A stretch of 64,000 nt of DNA from Leguminivora glycinivorella (Eukaryota; Arthropoda; Insecta; Lepidoptera; Tortricidae), in assembly GCF_023078275.1 (NCBI RefSeq), contig NC_062996.1:2170001-2234000 (forward strand). Reading direction: 5' to 3'. The notes beneath the pieces were generated by a model, which worked only from the letters and a program-made list of their open reading frames with translations, did not search any database and was not told the DNA's origin. This document shows, piece after piece, positions 54,819 to 64,000 of the stretch; positions within the stretch are counted from its first letter, which is position 1; the number at the start of each line of letters is the position of its first letter. The position numbers were made by a program, and so were the translations under genes.

Positions 54819-57505
54819 CATGTTTTCTTAAAAAAACAGAGCAAACAATTGACGTTATAATATTAAGTGAAATTAACGTAAAAAAAGATGAGTTACCTAT
54901 TTACTTTATCCATGGTTACGATATGCATTCAGTTACGAGAGAGAATCGTAGAGGTGGAGGACTTTTAATGTATACGAAAAATAGTATTGAAGTAAATATA
55001 AAAAGTACACAACAGGGATCTGCAATGGAAGTAATACACGCAGTGATAAATGTGTCAAAACATCCTACGCATATAATAGGAATCTACAGACCACCTAACA
55101 CAAATAGGTTATGTTTTATTCAAGAAATAGATAGCATAATAAAGGATATACCAGAAAAGGATCATATAATATTAACGGGTGACACAAACATCGACCTAAT
55201 GACATCTAACAACGCCACCGAGGCCTATACAAGCACCTTATGTGGACGCGGCCTACGCTGTCTGATAAACCAGTGCACACGGGAGGAGATAACGGCTGGC
55301 CGGCTAGTAACGTCGTGCATCGACCATGTGTGGGTGCGTGCGCCGGCGCACCGCCTCGCCGCACACATCCTCACATATAAACTATCCGACCATTATGTTG
55401 TGGGTGCAACCGTAGCGACCGGGAACAGCTGTTCGAGTAAACAAAACAATGGAGGGTCATCGGTATGTGTGTTGAACTCTAATATAATTAAGGAAAAGTT
55501 GGACGAAGTGAACTGGAGTGAATTTAAATGCATTACATGTCCTATTATATTATATAAAAAACTGTTTAATCTTTTTAATTCTATTTATGACCAATCAAAA
55601 ACTACTATTAACAACAAGAAGAGAAAAAAACGGGAGCCGTGGATGGACAGTGTTGTTAGTAACATGATACAAAGAAGAGATGAACTTTTTAGAATATGGA
55701 AGAATAATCCAAAAAATTCCACTAATAGATTAAATTATACCAACTTTAGAAATTTGACTAATAAATATATATATACATGTAAACAAAAATATAAACAGAG
55801 TGAAATAAAAAGATGCGAAAATAATATTAGAAAAATTTGGGCTACAATAAACTCTTGGCTAGGGGCCCCCAGACCGACGGTCGACTCCGTTGTTTTGAAA
55901 TACCTAGGAAAGACTGATTCAGTAAAAAACATATGCACAAAATTTGCTAACACGTTTACTCAAGAAATAGTTAATATTAAACATAACTGTACCATTAAGT
56001 TCTTAGACCGCCAAAGTTATGTTAACCAATGTAATATTAGTTTTAGATTCCAAAAAATAAATCACATCGAAGTCGAGAAAGTTTTTAATACTATGAGTAC
56101 AAAATCGCCTGGGTGGGATAGGATCAGATTGCAAGATTTAAAATATGTTTCAAAGGAAATTAGTCCCATTTTAGCAAACTTTGTTAATATGTGTATATCT
56201 ACGGGAAAATACCCGGATGAACTAAAACAAGCCCTTATACGGCCTATATTTAAGCAAGGAGACCACTTAGATTATGGTAATTACAGGCCTATAGCGATTT
56301 TGTCTATAATTAATAAAATAACGGAAAAAATTGTAATAAAACAGATAAGTGCTTTTATAGAGAAAAACAAAATTATCAATGACAAGCAGTATGGTTTTAG
56401 AACCGGTCGTAGTACCTCTACAGCCTTGGCAGATTTTACAGATGAAGTAAATAGTAACTTAGATAAGAAGAGGTATGTAGGTATACTTTTCATTGATTTT
56501 AAAAAAGCATTTGATACATTGGATCACGAACAGCTGCTGCAGGCGATGGATGAATGTGGTGTTCGTGGTCCAATGTTGAAATGGTTCCGAACATACCTCT
56601 CAAGAAGGACACTGCGCGCCGCTATCGACGGTGTCGAAGGCGAAGACGCAGAGGTACTGACTGGTGTTCCGACTGGATCGGTATATGGCCCGGTCGGGTA
56701 CATAATGCATGTAAATAGCATAACTAATGTGGTCCGCAACTGTTCAATATATATGTATGCCGACGATACATGCCTTTTGTATGCGGATAAAGACATGGAT
56801 AAGATTGAACAATGTATACAGGAGGATTTTACAAATATTATTAAATGGTCGCATGATAATGGGATTATATTAAACGTAGCAAAAACTAAGTGCATGATCA
56901 TAAGTTCTCCCTATTTGAAAGCGAATGTTCAGTCTATTAGTGTAGTTGGACACACCTATGATTGCCTGCATAGAAGAGAAAAAGAGTGCAATTGTAAAAG
57001 TTTAGAAGTCGTAGAATCATTTAAATATCTTGGCCTAACTATAGATAAACATTTCAGCTGGAAAAATCATGTAGACACACTTTGTAACAAATTGCGTTCA
57101 ATATTATGTAAATTTATTAATTTGAAAAACGTAGCTAGTAAGAAAATCCTATGTATGATATATCATGCACTGGCAGACGCAGTTATAGGTTATGGAGCTA
57201 TAGCTTACGGGCGTACTTTTAATACTTATCTTGACAGAATACTACAGTTACAAACTAGGATATTAAAAACCATATCAGATAAGAAAATATTAGAACAGTG
57301 CAACCGAAACTATAAAGTCTTATACCAAAAAATGGAAATCTTGCCGGTGCGTGAAAAAATAAAGTACCTAATAGCAACGGACCAATTTAAAAAAACTGAT
57401 TTTAAAAAGCCTAAATTATATAACCGTAGTTTAAGAGATACGACTATTCAAAAGTATGTTGAACTTTTTAACTATAAAACTCCCGTGAGACTCATACATA
57501 TTTAA
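54819..57505 (+). pseudogene. LINE ORF2 body: endonuclease and reverse transcriptase
   Basis: The open frame runs from the right edge of the 5.3-kb element to a stop at the Penelope-like junction. The first part has endonuclease motifs (IIGIYRPPNTN; ILTGDTNIDL; TSCIDHVWVR; LSDHYVV). The reverse transcriptase follows, with SPGWDRI, LIRPIFKQGDHLDYGNYRPI, QYGFRTGRSTSTALADF, LFIDFKKAFDTLDHEQLL, the GVPTGSVYGP motif, the catalytic YADD (56756-56767) and FKYLGLTID. All key residues are kept, so the element was active until the two insertions. It lacks its N-terminal piece (at 49364-49520) and its last 50-60 codons (at 58866-59034). Confidence 0.92.
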
Positions 57506-57606
57506 AAATATTTTAAGCGGGTTACTCACGTATTAAGTCGATATAGCGTTCGACATGTTTCGGCTCAATTTCGAGAGCCTTTCTCAAGAGTAGCGACACC
57601 CCGCCT

Positions 57607-58419
57607 CTACACGTCTCGAGCGCGACGCATACTGCGGGCGCTTGCTCGGTGCGCGCGGCTGCTGAGGACAGGCGCAGGGGGGGTCGGCGGCGCGGGCGAC
57701 GTCACCGTGGCGAGATCGGAGCTACCCACTATGTTACTTTTGTCAAAAGCAGGATTGCACACAACACTTATTACGTCACTTGTTAAGGGTGCGTTTACAC
57801 TGGGGACCGACGTAGTGCCTAGAACTGTTTTCCAACTCGGTGGCACCGACCAACCACTGTCACGATTGAAATTAGGATGACGACTAATTTCTATAGCTTC
57901 CCGTATTTTCCGCTGAACGAAGAACTTTTCTCGCGCCAGTACGGTTACCCTATCAAATCTTACATAGTGCGTCGTGTCCGAATCCAATACGTGTTCTGTC
58001 ACCGCAGAGCTGTGGGTGTCCCGGCCCTTCATACTACGTATGTGTTCAGAAAGCCTTGTCGAGATGTTCCGGCCGGTCTCTCCAATGTATGACTTCCCAC
58101 AGGAACACGGGATCCTGTACACCCCGGGAACATTTAAGGGCTCCTTGTCTTTTGGCGAACGCATCCATTTCCTGAGCTGCGTGTGAGGACGGAAAATCGT
58201 CTTGATGCTATATCTTCGGCGTAACAAGTGTCCGATCTTATCCGTCACTCCCTTGATGTACGGCAAGTATAAGGGCAGCCTTTCCACCGCCGGTGGTCGT
58301 GGTCGCGCGGATGCATTCGCAATTCGATTACTATGCCTCCAGTTGTAACCGTTACTTTCCAAAACACCCCTAACATGACTCAATTCCCGGTTTACGTGCT
58401 GAGGATCACACAAACTCAA
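57607..58419 (-). CDS. Penelope-like C-terminal fragment with GIY-YIG endonuclease domain
   Basis: Translates to 270 residues. Around residues 60-90 is LPYIKGVTDKIGHLLRRRYS, the region after the reverse transcriptase core. At about 100-170 lies the GIY-YIG domain: GVYRIPCSCGKSYIGETGRN followed by STRLSEHIRSMKGRDTHSSA, with the conserved Arg and His. Near residue 180 is REAIEISRHPNFNRDSGW, typical of Penelope-like proteins. The reverse transcriptase itself is absent, so this is a 5'-truncated copy unable to move alone. The tail is low-complexity Ala/Pro/Arg. The first residues lie at the palindrome joint. Confidence 0.85.
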   Translation of the reverse strand: MSLCDPQHVNRELSHVRGVLESNGYNWRHSNRIANASARPRPPAVERLPLYLPYIKGVTDKIGHLLRRRYSIKTIFRPHTQLRKWMRSPKDKEPLNVPGVYRIPCSCGKSYIGETGRNISTRLSEHIRSMKGRDTHSSAVTEHVLDSDTTHYVRFDRVTVLAREKFFVQRKIREAIEISRHPNFNRDSGWSVPPSWKTVLGTTSVPSVNAPLTSDVISVVCNPAFDKSNIVGSSDLATVTSPAPPTPPAPVLSSRAHRASARSMRRARDV

Positions 58420-58432
58420 AACCGTACTGGCG

Positions 58433-58759
58433 CGAGAAAAGTTCTTCGTTCAGCGGAAAATACGGGAAGCTATAGAAATTAGTCGTCATCCTAATTTCAA
58501 TCGTGACAGTGGTTGGTCGGTGCCACCGAGTTGGAAAACAGTTCTAGGCACTACGTCGGTCCCCAGTGTAAACGCACCCTTAACAAGTGACGTAATAAGT
58601 GTTGTGTGCAATCCTGCTTTTGACAAAAGTAACATAGTGGGTAGCTCCGATCTCGCCACGGTGACGTCGCCCGCGCCGCCGACCCCCCCTGCGCCTGTCC
58701 TCAGCAGCCGCGCGCACCGAGCAAGCGCCCGCAGTATGCGTCGCGCTCGAGACGTGTAG
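58433..58759 (+). pseudogene. Inverted second copy of the Penelope-like C-terminus
   Basis: On the plus strand it reads EKFFVQRKIREAIEISRHPN and the same Ala/Pro/Arg tail ending ARSMRRARDV. It matches the last third of the minus-strand frame, lacks the GIY-YIG motifs and is the other arm of the palindrome. Confidence 0.85.
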
Positions 58760-58865
58760 AGGCGGGGTGTCGCTACTCTTGAGAAAGGCTCTCGAAATTG
58801 AGCCGAAACATGTCGAACGCTATATCGACTTAATACGTGAGTAACCCGCTTAAAATATTTTTAAA

Positions 58866-59034
58866 TAAGTATGTTGAACCTTTGGCTAGTAACTATTACG
58901 GGAAGAGAACGCGCAGTTACCTGACACCCCGAATTTTTAACAATGTTTTCCTTGAAGAATCATGTAACAATAGTAGTAGTAAAGTAGTCTTTAAAAACAG
59001 AGTAAAAAAGTTCCTATTAGATACTCTCATTTAG
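58866..59034 (+). pseudogene. LINE ORF2, C-terminal remnant
   Basis: Reads KYVEPLASNYYGKRTRSYLT then PRIFNNVFLEESCNNSSSKV to a stop after LLDTLI. It continues the ORF2 body beyond the Penelope-like insertion. Confidence 0.75.
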
Positions 59035-59541
59035 ATCATTTCAGTGTTAGTTTAAAGAACATAGATACATTTATCAATAAGTAGCTTTAGTATACTATGC
59101 TCTTGGGAGGCGGCGTAAGATGTAAACAACCTACGTGCATACATACCTAATGTAGATTGTAGCATAGGATATGACTGGATCTGTTGACATGTTACGTGTC
59201 CTCCAAATTCAACTGTTAGTGGTTAGTTTTGTATTAACTGATGGTGCATGTTAATGAATAGTTATAAGTATTTAATATAAGAGTGCATAACCTCGCCGTT
59301 AAACTTTGGTTTGGCGAAATTGTAGCAGTAAGCATCTTTAAAGTGTTATTAGAAATAAATTTATACATATGTTGACGAAATTCGCTAAAAAAGGCATAAC
59401 CCAACGACAATTGATACACATTAACAATTTTCTGATGTTGCATACAATCCCGGGATCCCGGGATTTAAATCATAAATAATATTATTTTTAAGAAGCCGAC
59501 TCCATACTTGCTCAGTTTAGCTCCCGAATTTGCGTACTCTG

Positions 59542-60203
59542 CTGATAATTGAAGATCGTTATCAAGGTGCACTTTTCGTGGCAGATGGTACGGTTGGCAA
59601 AAAAAAACAAATACATTTAAATATTAACTTTGTTCTTAACTACAAAATAAATACTTACCTTCTTAGGATTACACCTCTACGGTACAATTCTTTTCCGACC
59701 AACTATATATTTTTAAAACAATATACGTCAAATGACATTAATTATGTATGTCATAAAAATACATTACGCGAAGTGTATATTATTTTAATCCAAATAATCA
59801 AATGCACTCTAAATACGACTAATTATCTAGAATTGTTATTCAAGTAGTTTAAGTCAAAAGCAGTGCACGAAGGAGTGTAATAAAGTGCACGAATAATCCC
59901 AGTATGGATATGACACAATACCTAGATTTTATAACAACCTTCCTGTAACTTCTGTCAACGTAGAAAGGTCATTTAGTTATTTAAAATTGATTTTTTCTAA
60001 TTGACGTGAACGTCTGACAGCCAAATCTATTGAACAAATTTTAGTTATTTATTCAATGTAATTTGGATAAGTAATTATAAATGTGTATATATTTCATAAT
60101 TTGTTAAGTATATGTAATGTTTTAAATACTTGTGTATTTGTTTTTTTGGCAACCATACTCTGCCACCAATACAGCACGCTGATAACGATCTTTACTGATA
60201 ATA
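59542..60203. mobile_element. Decayed hAT-like transposon
   Basis: Inverted segments of about 60 bp (59542-59611 and 60141-60203, sharing GATCGTTATCA, GGCAGA and TTGGCAAAAAAA-type runs) flank the stretch. On the plus strand at 59933-60070 the frame reads NNLPVTSVNVERSFSYLKLI, later ERLTAKSIEQILVIYSM, with in-frame stops. P-x-TSVxVERSFSxLKL is the conserved hAT dimerisation motif. Confidence 0.7.
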
Positions 60204-60237
60204 TACGCATAGATAGTAAACTTGTATTTGATTGTAC

Positions 60238-60388
60238 CTGTGAGCGGCATCATGAAGGCGTGAAACCTTTCTTCGTCCTCCCCTAGCTCTACCATCAGCA
60301 GCCGCCCCAGAGCCGTGTAGAGCATGGTGCGACATCGCATCTCCGTCGTACCCACTCCCGTGATGCCGAGGAACGGGAAATGCTCTGC
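60238..60388 (-). CDS. XPO7: Exportin-7 exon encoding AEHFPFLGITG to HAFMMPLT
   Basis: The acceptor is TAATTTTGTTGACAG and the donor CTCACAG|GTACAA. It has 151 bp: 50 codons plus one base. It reads AEHFPFLGITGVGTTEMRCR, TMLYTALGRLLMVELGEDEE and FHAFMMPLT. The exportin-7 family has HFPFLG...MRCRTxFYTALGRLLMVDLGEDE. This is the most 5' exportin-7 exon in the window; the roughly 640 N-terminal residues must lie right of 64000. A family C SINE ends about 15 bases from its acceptor. Confidence 0.95.
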
Positions 60389-60397
60389 CTGTCAACA

Positions 60398-61050
60398 AAA
60401 TTATAGTCATCATCCTCCTTGTGTTGGGAGCCTGGGGTCCGCTTGGACAACTAATCCCAAGATTTGGCGTAGGCACTAGTTTTACGAAAGCGACTGCCGT
60501 TTGACCTTCCAACCCGAAGGGTAACTAGACCTTATTGGAATTAGTCCGGTTTCCTCACGATGTTTTCTTTCACAGAAAAGCGACTGGCAAATATCAAATG
60601 ATATATTCCATGAAAATGTATGCAGTTTTAAACGCTTATCATTGCAATGTATCACAGTGTTATAGATATTTGTAATTTTGGTTTGCTTTATACGGTTTTC
60701 TTCTTCTGTTTTTGATTGTTTTCTTTTTATTTATTTTTTTTTTTTCTTTTCTAGTTCATTCGAGTTTGCACTTCACATATTGAAAATGTATCGAGCTATC
60801 TACTTATAGCATGTTATGGTTTGTAAGTAATATTTTCTTTAAGGAAACTGTAAGTCTGCAATTTAAGTGCTTTAATCTATGTCAATGTACATATATGCGA
60901 CTGTTTGTTTCTTATTAAAAAAAAAAAATAAAAAAAAATAAAGACATTTCGCACATAAGTGAAAAACTCATTGGTGCGAGCCGGGGTTCGAACCCGCGAC
61001 CTCCAGAACGAAAGTCGCACGCACTTACCGCTAGGCTACCAGCGCTTCTG
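60398..61050 (-). mobile_element. tRNA-derived SINE (family C), split by a later insertion
   Basis: On the minus strand the head at about 60951-61050 has a box-A-like GTAGCCTAGCGGTAAG and a box-B-like GGGTTCGAACCCCGG, ending TTATGTGCGAAATGTC. The body resumes at about 60600 with the AACATCGTGAGGAAACCGG block and runs to 60398. Between them, 60602-60950 is a foreign segment ending in an A-rich tail, probably a short retroposed sequence on the plus strand. Confidence 0.75.
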
Positions 61051-61391
61051 ATACTTCCGAGTCCATTATAAGATATTTCATTGCATGTTAAAGAAAATCA
61101 CAGAATTAGATTTAGATAGAAGAAACAAGTTCATCTATTTGTATGACGGCCTAGCGTAGCAGATTTTGTATTGAAGTTTTTACTTGCCTGTGATTTTAAA
61201 TATGTCTCAGGCCTTTGAGTGTTAATAATTTCTGTGTTATTGCAATTACATATCACGTAACGAGGCATTTTTTTAAGTTTGTTGACTTCAATCGACGCCC
61301 GAAAGCTGCAAGCTGCGATTAAAGACGGACAACTCGATGGATTTTACAGAGTTCATTTGACACGCTCCTAGATACGTTTGCTTAATCTATG

Positions 61392-61552
61392 GTATATCGT
61401 CACTACTTTTAAAAAATCTCGTATCTCACGTTGCTTCTCAAAGTTAAAACGCAGTAAGTCTGTATGCATTCCATACATACTATAATTTTCTTTTCATTGA
61501 CAGACGATGATACAATTTTTTTTAAAAGTAGTGACGATATATGACAACTGTG
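61392..61552. mobile_element. MITE-like fold-back
   Basis: GTATATCGTCACTACTTTTA at the left is inverted at the right as TAAAAGTAGTGACGATATAT. The centre is unpaired. Confidence 0.6.
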
Positions 61553-61586
61553 GAGAATATGCTATGCTATTCTTTATTATTATATA

Positions 61587-61770
61587 CTAGCTTTTGCCCG
61601 CGGCTTTACTCGCGTTAGAAAGAGACAAAAAGTAGTCTATGTCACTCTCCATCCCTTCAACTATCTCCACTTAAAAAATCACATCAATTCGTCACTCCGT
61701 TTTGCCGTGAAAGACGGACAAGCAAACAGACACACACACTTTGACATTTATAATGTTAGTATGGATTCAG
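61587..61770 (-). mobile_element. Interspersed repeat family E copy, reversed
   Basis: ACTAGCTTTTGCCCGCGGCT to TATAATGTTAGTATGGAT, the reverse complement of 36954-37130. Confidence 0.75.
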
Positions 61771-63112
61771 CAACACTCGCTAAAAAGAGTCGCTTACAAA
61801 AATACATCAGTAAAAGGGTTAAAACAAGATTTACAATAAAATGACGACTAGGTACTCGAAACACAGAACGTTAACCAGTTTGCTGTCGGTATAGCGACAT
61901 CTAGCGGTGGTTCGATATTACGTCAATTTAAAGTAAGTAAAGTAAAAGTAAAGTAAAAATCGTTTATTGTTGCACATAAACACAAAGACATTTGTTTTTA
62001 TTGTTGCACATAAACACAAAGACATTTGTTGCAAAAGATAGTTAAAATTTACATCCATTTGTGCATATCCTAATTATTGTTAACACAAGTTTCCAGGGGT
62101 CCCCGCACTAGGCTAGGCCTGTACCGCGGGAGACCTGTATTGCATTTATATGTCATGAAAGTTAGAAAAACAAGTTAGCTATATAATTAAAGTACAGTGT
62201 AAACAATGATTAAACATTGATTCTGTTGCCTAAAGTATTACAGTTTACAGAAGTTAATTTATACTATGGTTATAATTTGTATGACCAATCAACCCTGATT
62301 GGTACTTGGTACAGTCACCGGCATAAATACGTGATGATTACCTTGTCATATTAACGTCTTATTTGAAATATCGACCAATTAAAAGCGACGAGGTACAGAA
62401 ATCATCACTTATGGCTGTGACTATACTTATAAAGTCGATGGGCCCTGTGTTCTAATCCAGTAAAGGCAATTGACAACGTTTCAAAATTTTCAATGTCCCT
62501 AAATCGAAAACCATTTCGAGATATACGCTTGTAGATTACATAAATCATTTTTTGAAATTTTTTTTTCCGCATTTTTAGTATAAAAAATCTTAAAAATAGG
62601 GGAAGTGACGTCAAATAGCTGATTTAGAGCTGCCACTATATCAAAAAAATCTTCCAGTTGGGATGTCACTTGAGTTTGACAGTGAAACTTATCACAGTTC
62701 GTAGCAAAGATATTTAAAAAATCATGGCTTAGTCTATGATTCGTAGTCATTCACTAGTGGTTGACAGTCAGATATACCGGACTGTTTAAGCTGACTGTTA
62801 AAACTTTTTTTTTAGGAATGATTTTGTCGTTTTCTTAAGTGTATGAAACAACACATGTGAAGTCACGAAGCTGTGTCTTGACGTTTGTAACTTACGCTGT
62901 TTCTGCTCGAAGCAGTAATAAAAAGGGAATTTCTCATTAAAATAGCAGTTTTTAGAAAAATAAAAAATACGTGTATCTTTTAGTATTGAGTTCTTTCAAA
63001 CCAAACAATAAAAAGTAGTACTCAAAAATATGAAATGTTGTCAATTATTTTTGTAATAACCAACATACGTTTCAGCTGTGATTTTTTTCAAATTACCTAA
63101 CTATTTATAAAC

Positions 63113-63545
63113 GACAGGTCTGGCCCAGTCGGTAATAATAATAACCCTGGCTGGCGGCTGCTAAGCCGATGGTCCTGGGTTCGAATCCCGGTAAGGACAT
63201 TTATTTGTACCTGAGTCATGTATTCTATGTATATATCTATACTAGCCTTTGCCCGCGACTACGCTCGCGTCGCGTAAAATTACGGAGAGCTCCATACAAA
63301 CTGTCATCCCCCATTTTGGCGAAGTGGGGTGTTAGAAAGCAACAAAAAGTAGCCTATGTCACTCCCCATCCCTTCAATTATCTCCACTTAAAAAGTCATA
63401 TAAAAATAAATGACGGATAAACAAACAGACACACTTTCCCATTTATAATATTAGTATGGATAAGTAGAATATGTATATCGTCGATTCGTCGCCTAGCACC
63501 CATAGTACATACAAGCTTATTTTGGGGCTTGGTTATCTGTGTACA
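63113..63545 (+). mobile_element. tRNA-derived SINE (family B) carrying a nested family E insertion
   Basis: The head ACGACAGGTCTGGCCCAGTC and box-B-like GGGTTCGAATCCCGG are followed by the body to about 63235. A reversed family E unit (63238-63462) then interrupts, and the SINE resumes with ATATCGTCG and CCTAGCACCCATAGTAC. Confidence 0.8.
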
Positions 63546-63705
63546 ATGTCAGCCAATATTATGGGCCAATGTATATTTATTTATATCGAATTAGGCTAGT
63601 GCGGTTTCGTTCGTTGATAGGAGCGTTCCGATCTCGTTCAATCGCTCGTGGGAGCGATTGAACGAGATTGGTTTGTTGGTGGTTCGTGGGAATTAGTTCG
63701 CTGTT

Positions 63706-63990
63706 TTAGGTCTTTTGCTCATTTAGTTCGGCCAAACCAGCGACCACTACGGTCGGAAAGATCAGAACGAATCGGACCGAATATTGTCAAAATGATACGA
63801 ATAGTCCACAGATAATAACAATTCCGGGCCGAAAGGTTGTAAGTATCCGAAGATTAATATGAAACTTAACGTTTTTGTGTTGCTCTGCTAAATAGCTCGC
63901 TCTCAGTCGGCCCAGTCACACACTCCTCGATCCAAACCGCTCGCGCTCGCCAATCCTATACTGAACTAAATGAGCAAAGACCGATTCACG
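63706..63990. repeat. Inverted-repeat pair at the window's right end
   Basis: GGTCTTTTGCTCATTTAGTTC at the left is matched in inverse by GAACTAAATGAGCAAAGACC at the right (one-base length difference). It probably is a transposon end pair about 285 bp apart; a smaller palindrome (CGATTGAACGAGAT) lies just before it. Confidence 0.6.
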
Positions 63991-64000
63991 GAAAGATTGT

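Larger units (their letters stand above)
57501..58865. mobile_element. Palindromic Penelope-like insertion, 445-bp inverted arms
   Basis: Arms 57501-57945 and 58421-58865 are near-identical reverse complements; the 475-bp centre is single copy. The terminal part carries CTTGAGAAAGGCTC and GAGCCGAAACATGTCG on the outward-reading strand, resembling the stem-II and core segment of the small hammerhead motifs known from Penelope-like elements, though CUUGAGA departs from the CUGANGA core. The main copy is on the minus strand and encodes a GIY-YIG endonuclease; the plus-strand arm is a truncated inverted copy. It interrupts the 3' end of the LINE ORF2. Confidence 0.8.
48080..59450 (+). mobile_element. 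Non-LTR retrotransposon (CR1/Jockey-like), broken by two later insertions
   Basis: The element has ORF1 (48358-49347), the start of ORF2 (about 49364-49520), the body of ORF2 (54819-57505) and its last codons (58866-59034). The gaps are a 5.3-kb TIR element (49521-54815) and a palindromic Penelope-like insertion (57501-58865). Outer boundaries are estimated. The order PHD-type ORF1, endonuclease, reverse transcriptase without visible RNase H suits the CR1/Jockey group; the clade is inference. Confidence 0.8.
46513..60237 (-). other. 13.7-kb intron of exportin-7 holding nested transposons
   Basis: This intron separates exons 46353-46512 and 60238-60388. Most of it is accounted for by an inverted-repeat element (46577-47253), repeat family A (47256-47340), an inverted-repeat element (47624-47977), a LINE (about 48080-59450) with two large insertions, and a hAT-like fragment (59542-60203). 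No host gene is seen inside. Confidence 0.75.
61051..64000. other. Exportin-7 intron, right end of the window
   Basis: No coding exon is seen. The stretch holds a fold-back element (61392-61552), family E copies (61587-61770 and 63238-63462), a short direct duplication and LINE-tail-like sequence (61960-62110), a family B SINE (63113-63545) and an inverted-repeat pair (about 63706-63990). The rest is AT-rich. Confidence 0.5.

Noticed and set aside
60951..61050. Possible functional tRNA genes (A and B boxes), also at 34150, 36130, 37790, 43090 and 63120
   Set aside because: The tRNA-like heads are joined to shared SINE bodies, occur in several diverged copies and cannot fold as complete cloverleaves.

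Overview
The window looks like insect nuclear DNA, most likely from a moth or butterfly. It is AT-rich, intron-split, full of MITEs, tRNA-derived SINEs, LINEs and Penelope-like elements, and has no prokaryotic operon structure. The order Lepidoptera is inferred from the overall repeat character, not proven.

Plus strand, about 2.9-26.5 kb: nine consecutive 3'-terminal coding exons. Each begins right after a splice acceptor, each enters translation with two bases that finish a split codon, and each ends in its own stop codon, several with a nearby AATAAA. Eight encode 9-10 C2H2 zinc fingers on one shared plan. The ninth (12918-13165) encodes a short basic helical tail with no zinc finger. The simplest reading is one gene whose constant 5' exons lie left of the window and which joins them to one of many alternative last exons, exchanging the DNA-binding module (a layout like lola or mod(mdg4) in flies). 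The spacers between exons are mobile-element debris.

Minus strand, about 60.4-32.5 kb: the 3' half of an exportin-7 (Ranbp16/XPO7) gene. Ten exons join in frame to 447 codons plus stop and end in the family's NDMM-type C-terminus; the 5' half lies right of the window. The two genes converge on a repeat-rich gap of about 6 kb (26.5-32.5 kb).

Four of the ten exportin-7 exons carry, in the following intron, tandem copies of their own 3' end together with the splice donor: 10 extra copies behind exon 35865-36079, three long copies plus a 54-bp array behind 39821-39959, about nine or ten behind 44967-45157 and five behind 46353-46512. This repeated, donor-centred duplication inside one conserved gene is the strangest structure here.

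The 13.7-kb exportin-7 intron (46513-60237) is a nest of transposons. A non-LTR retrotransposon (ORF1 at 48358-49347, split ORF2) is interrupted by a 5.3-kb element with 26-bp inverted termini and a TAA target duplication (49521-54815). That element holds a 120-bp minisatellite, a palindromic Penelope-like end and a LINE RNase H fragment. A second palindromic Penelope-like insertion (57501-58865) with a GIY-YIG endonuclease reading frame cuts the end of ORF2. A decayed hAT fragment lies between the retrotransposon and the next exon.
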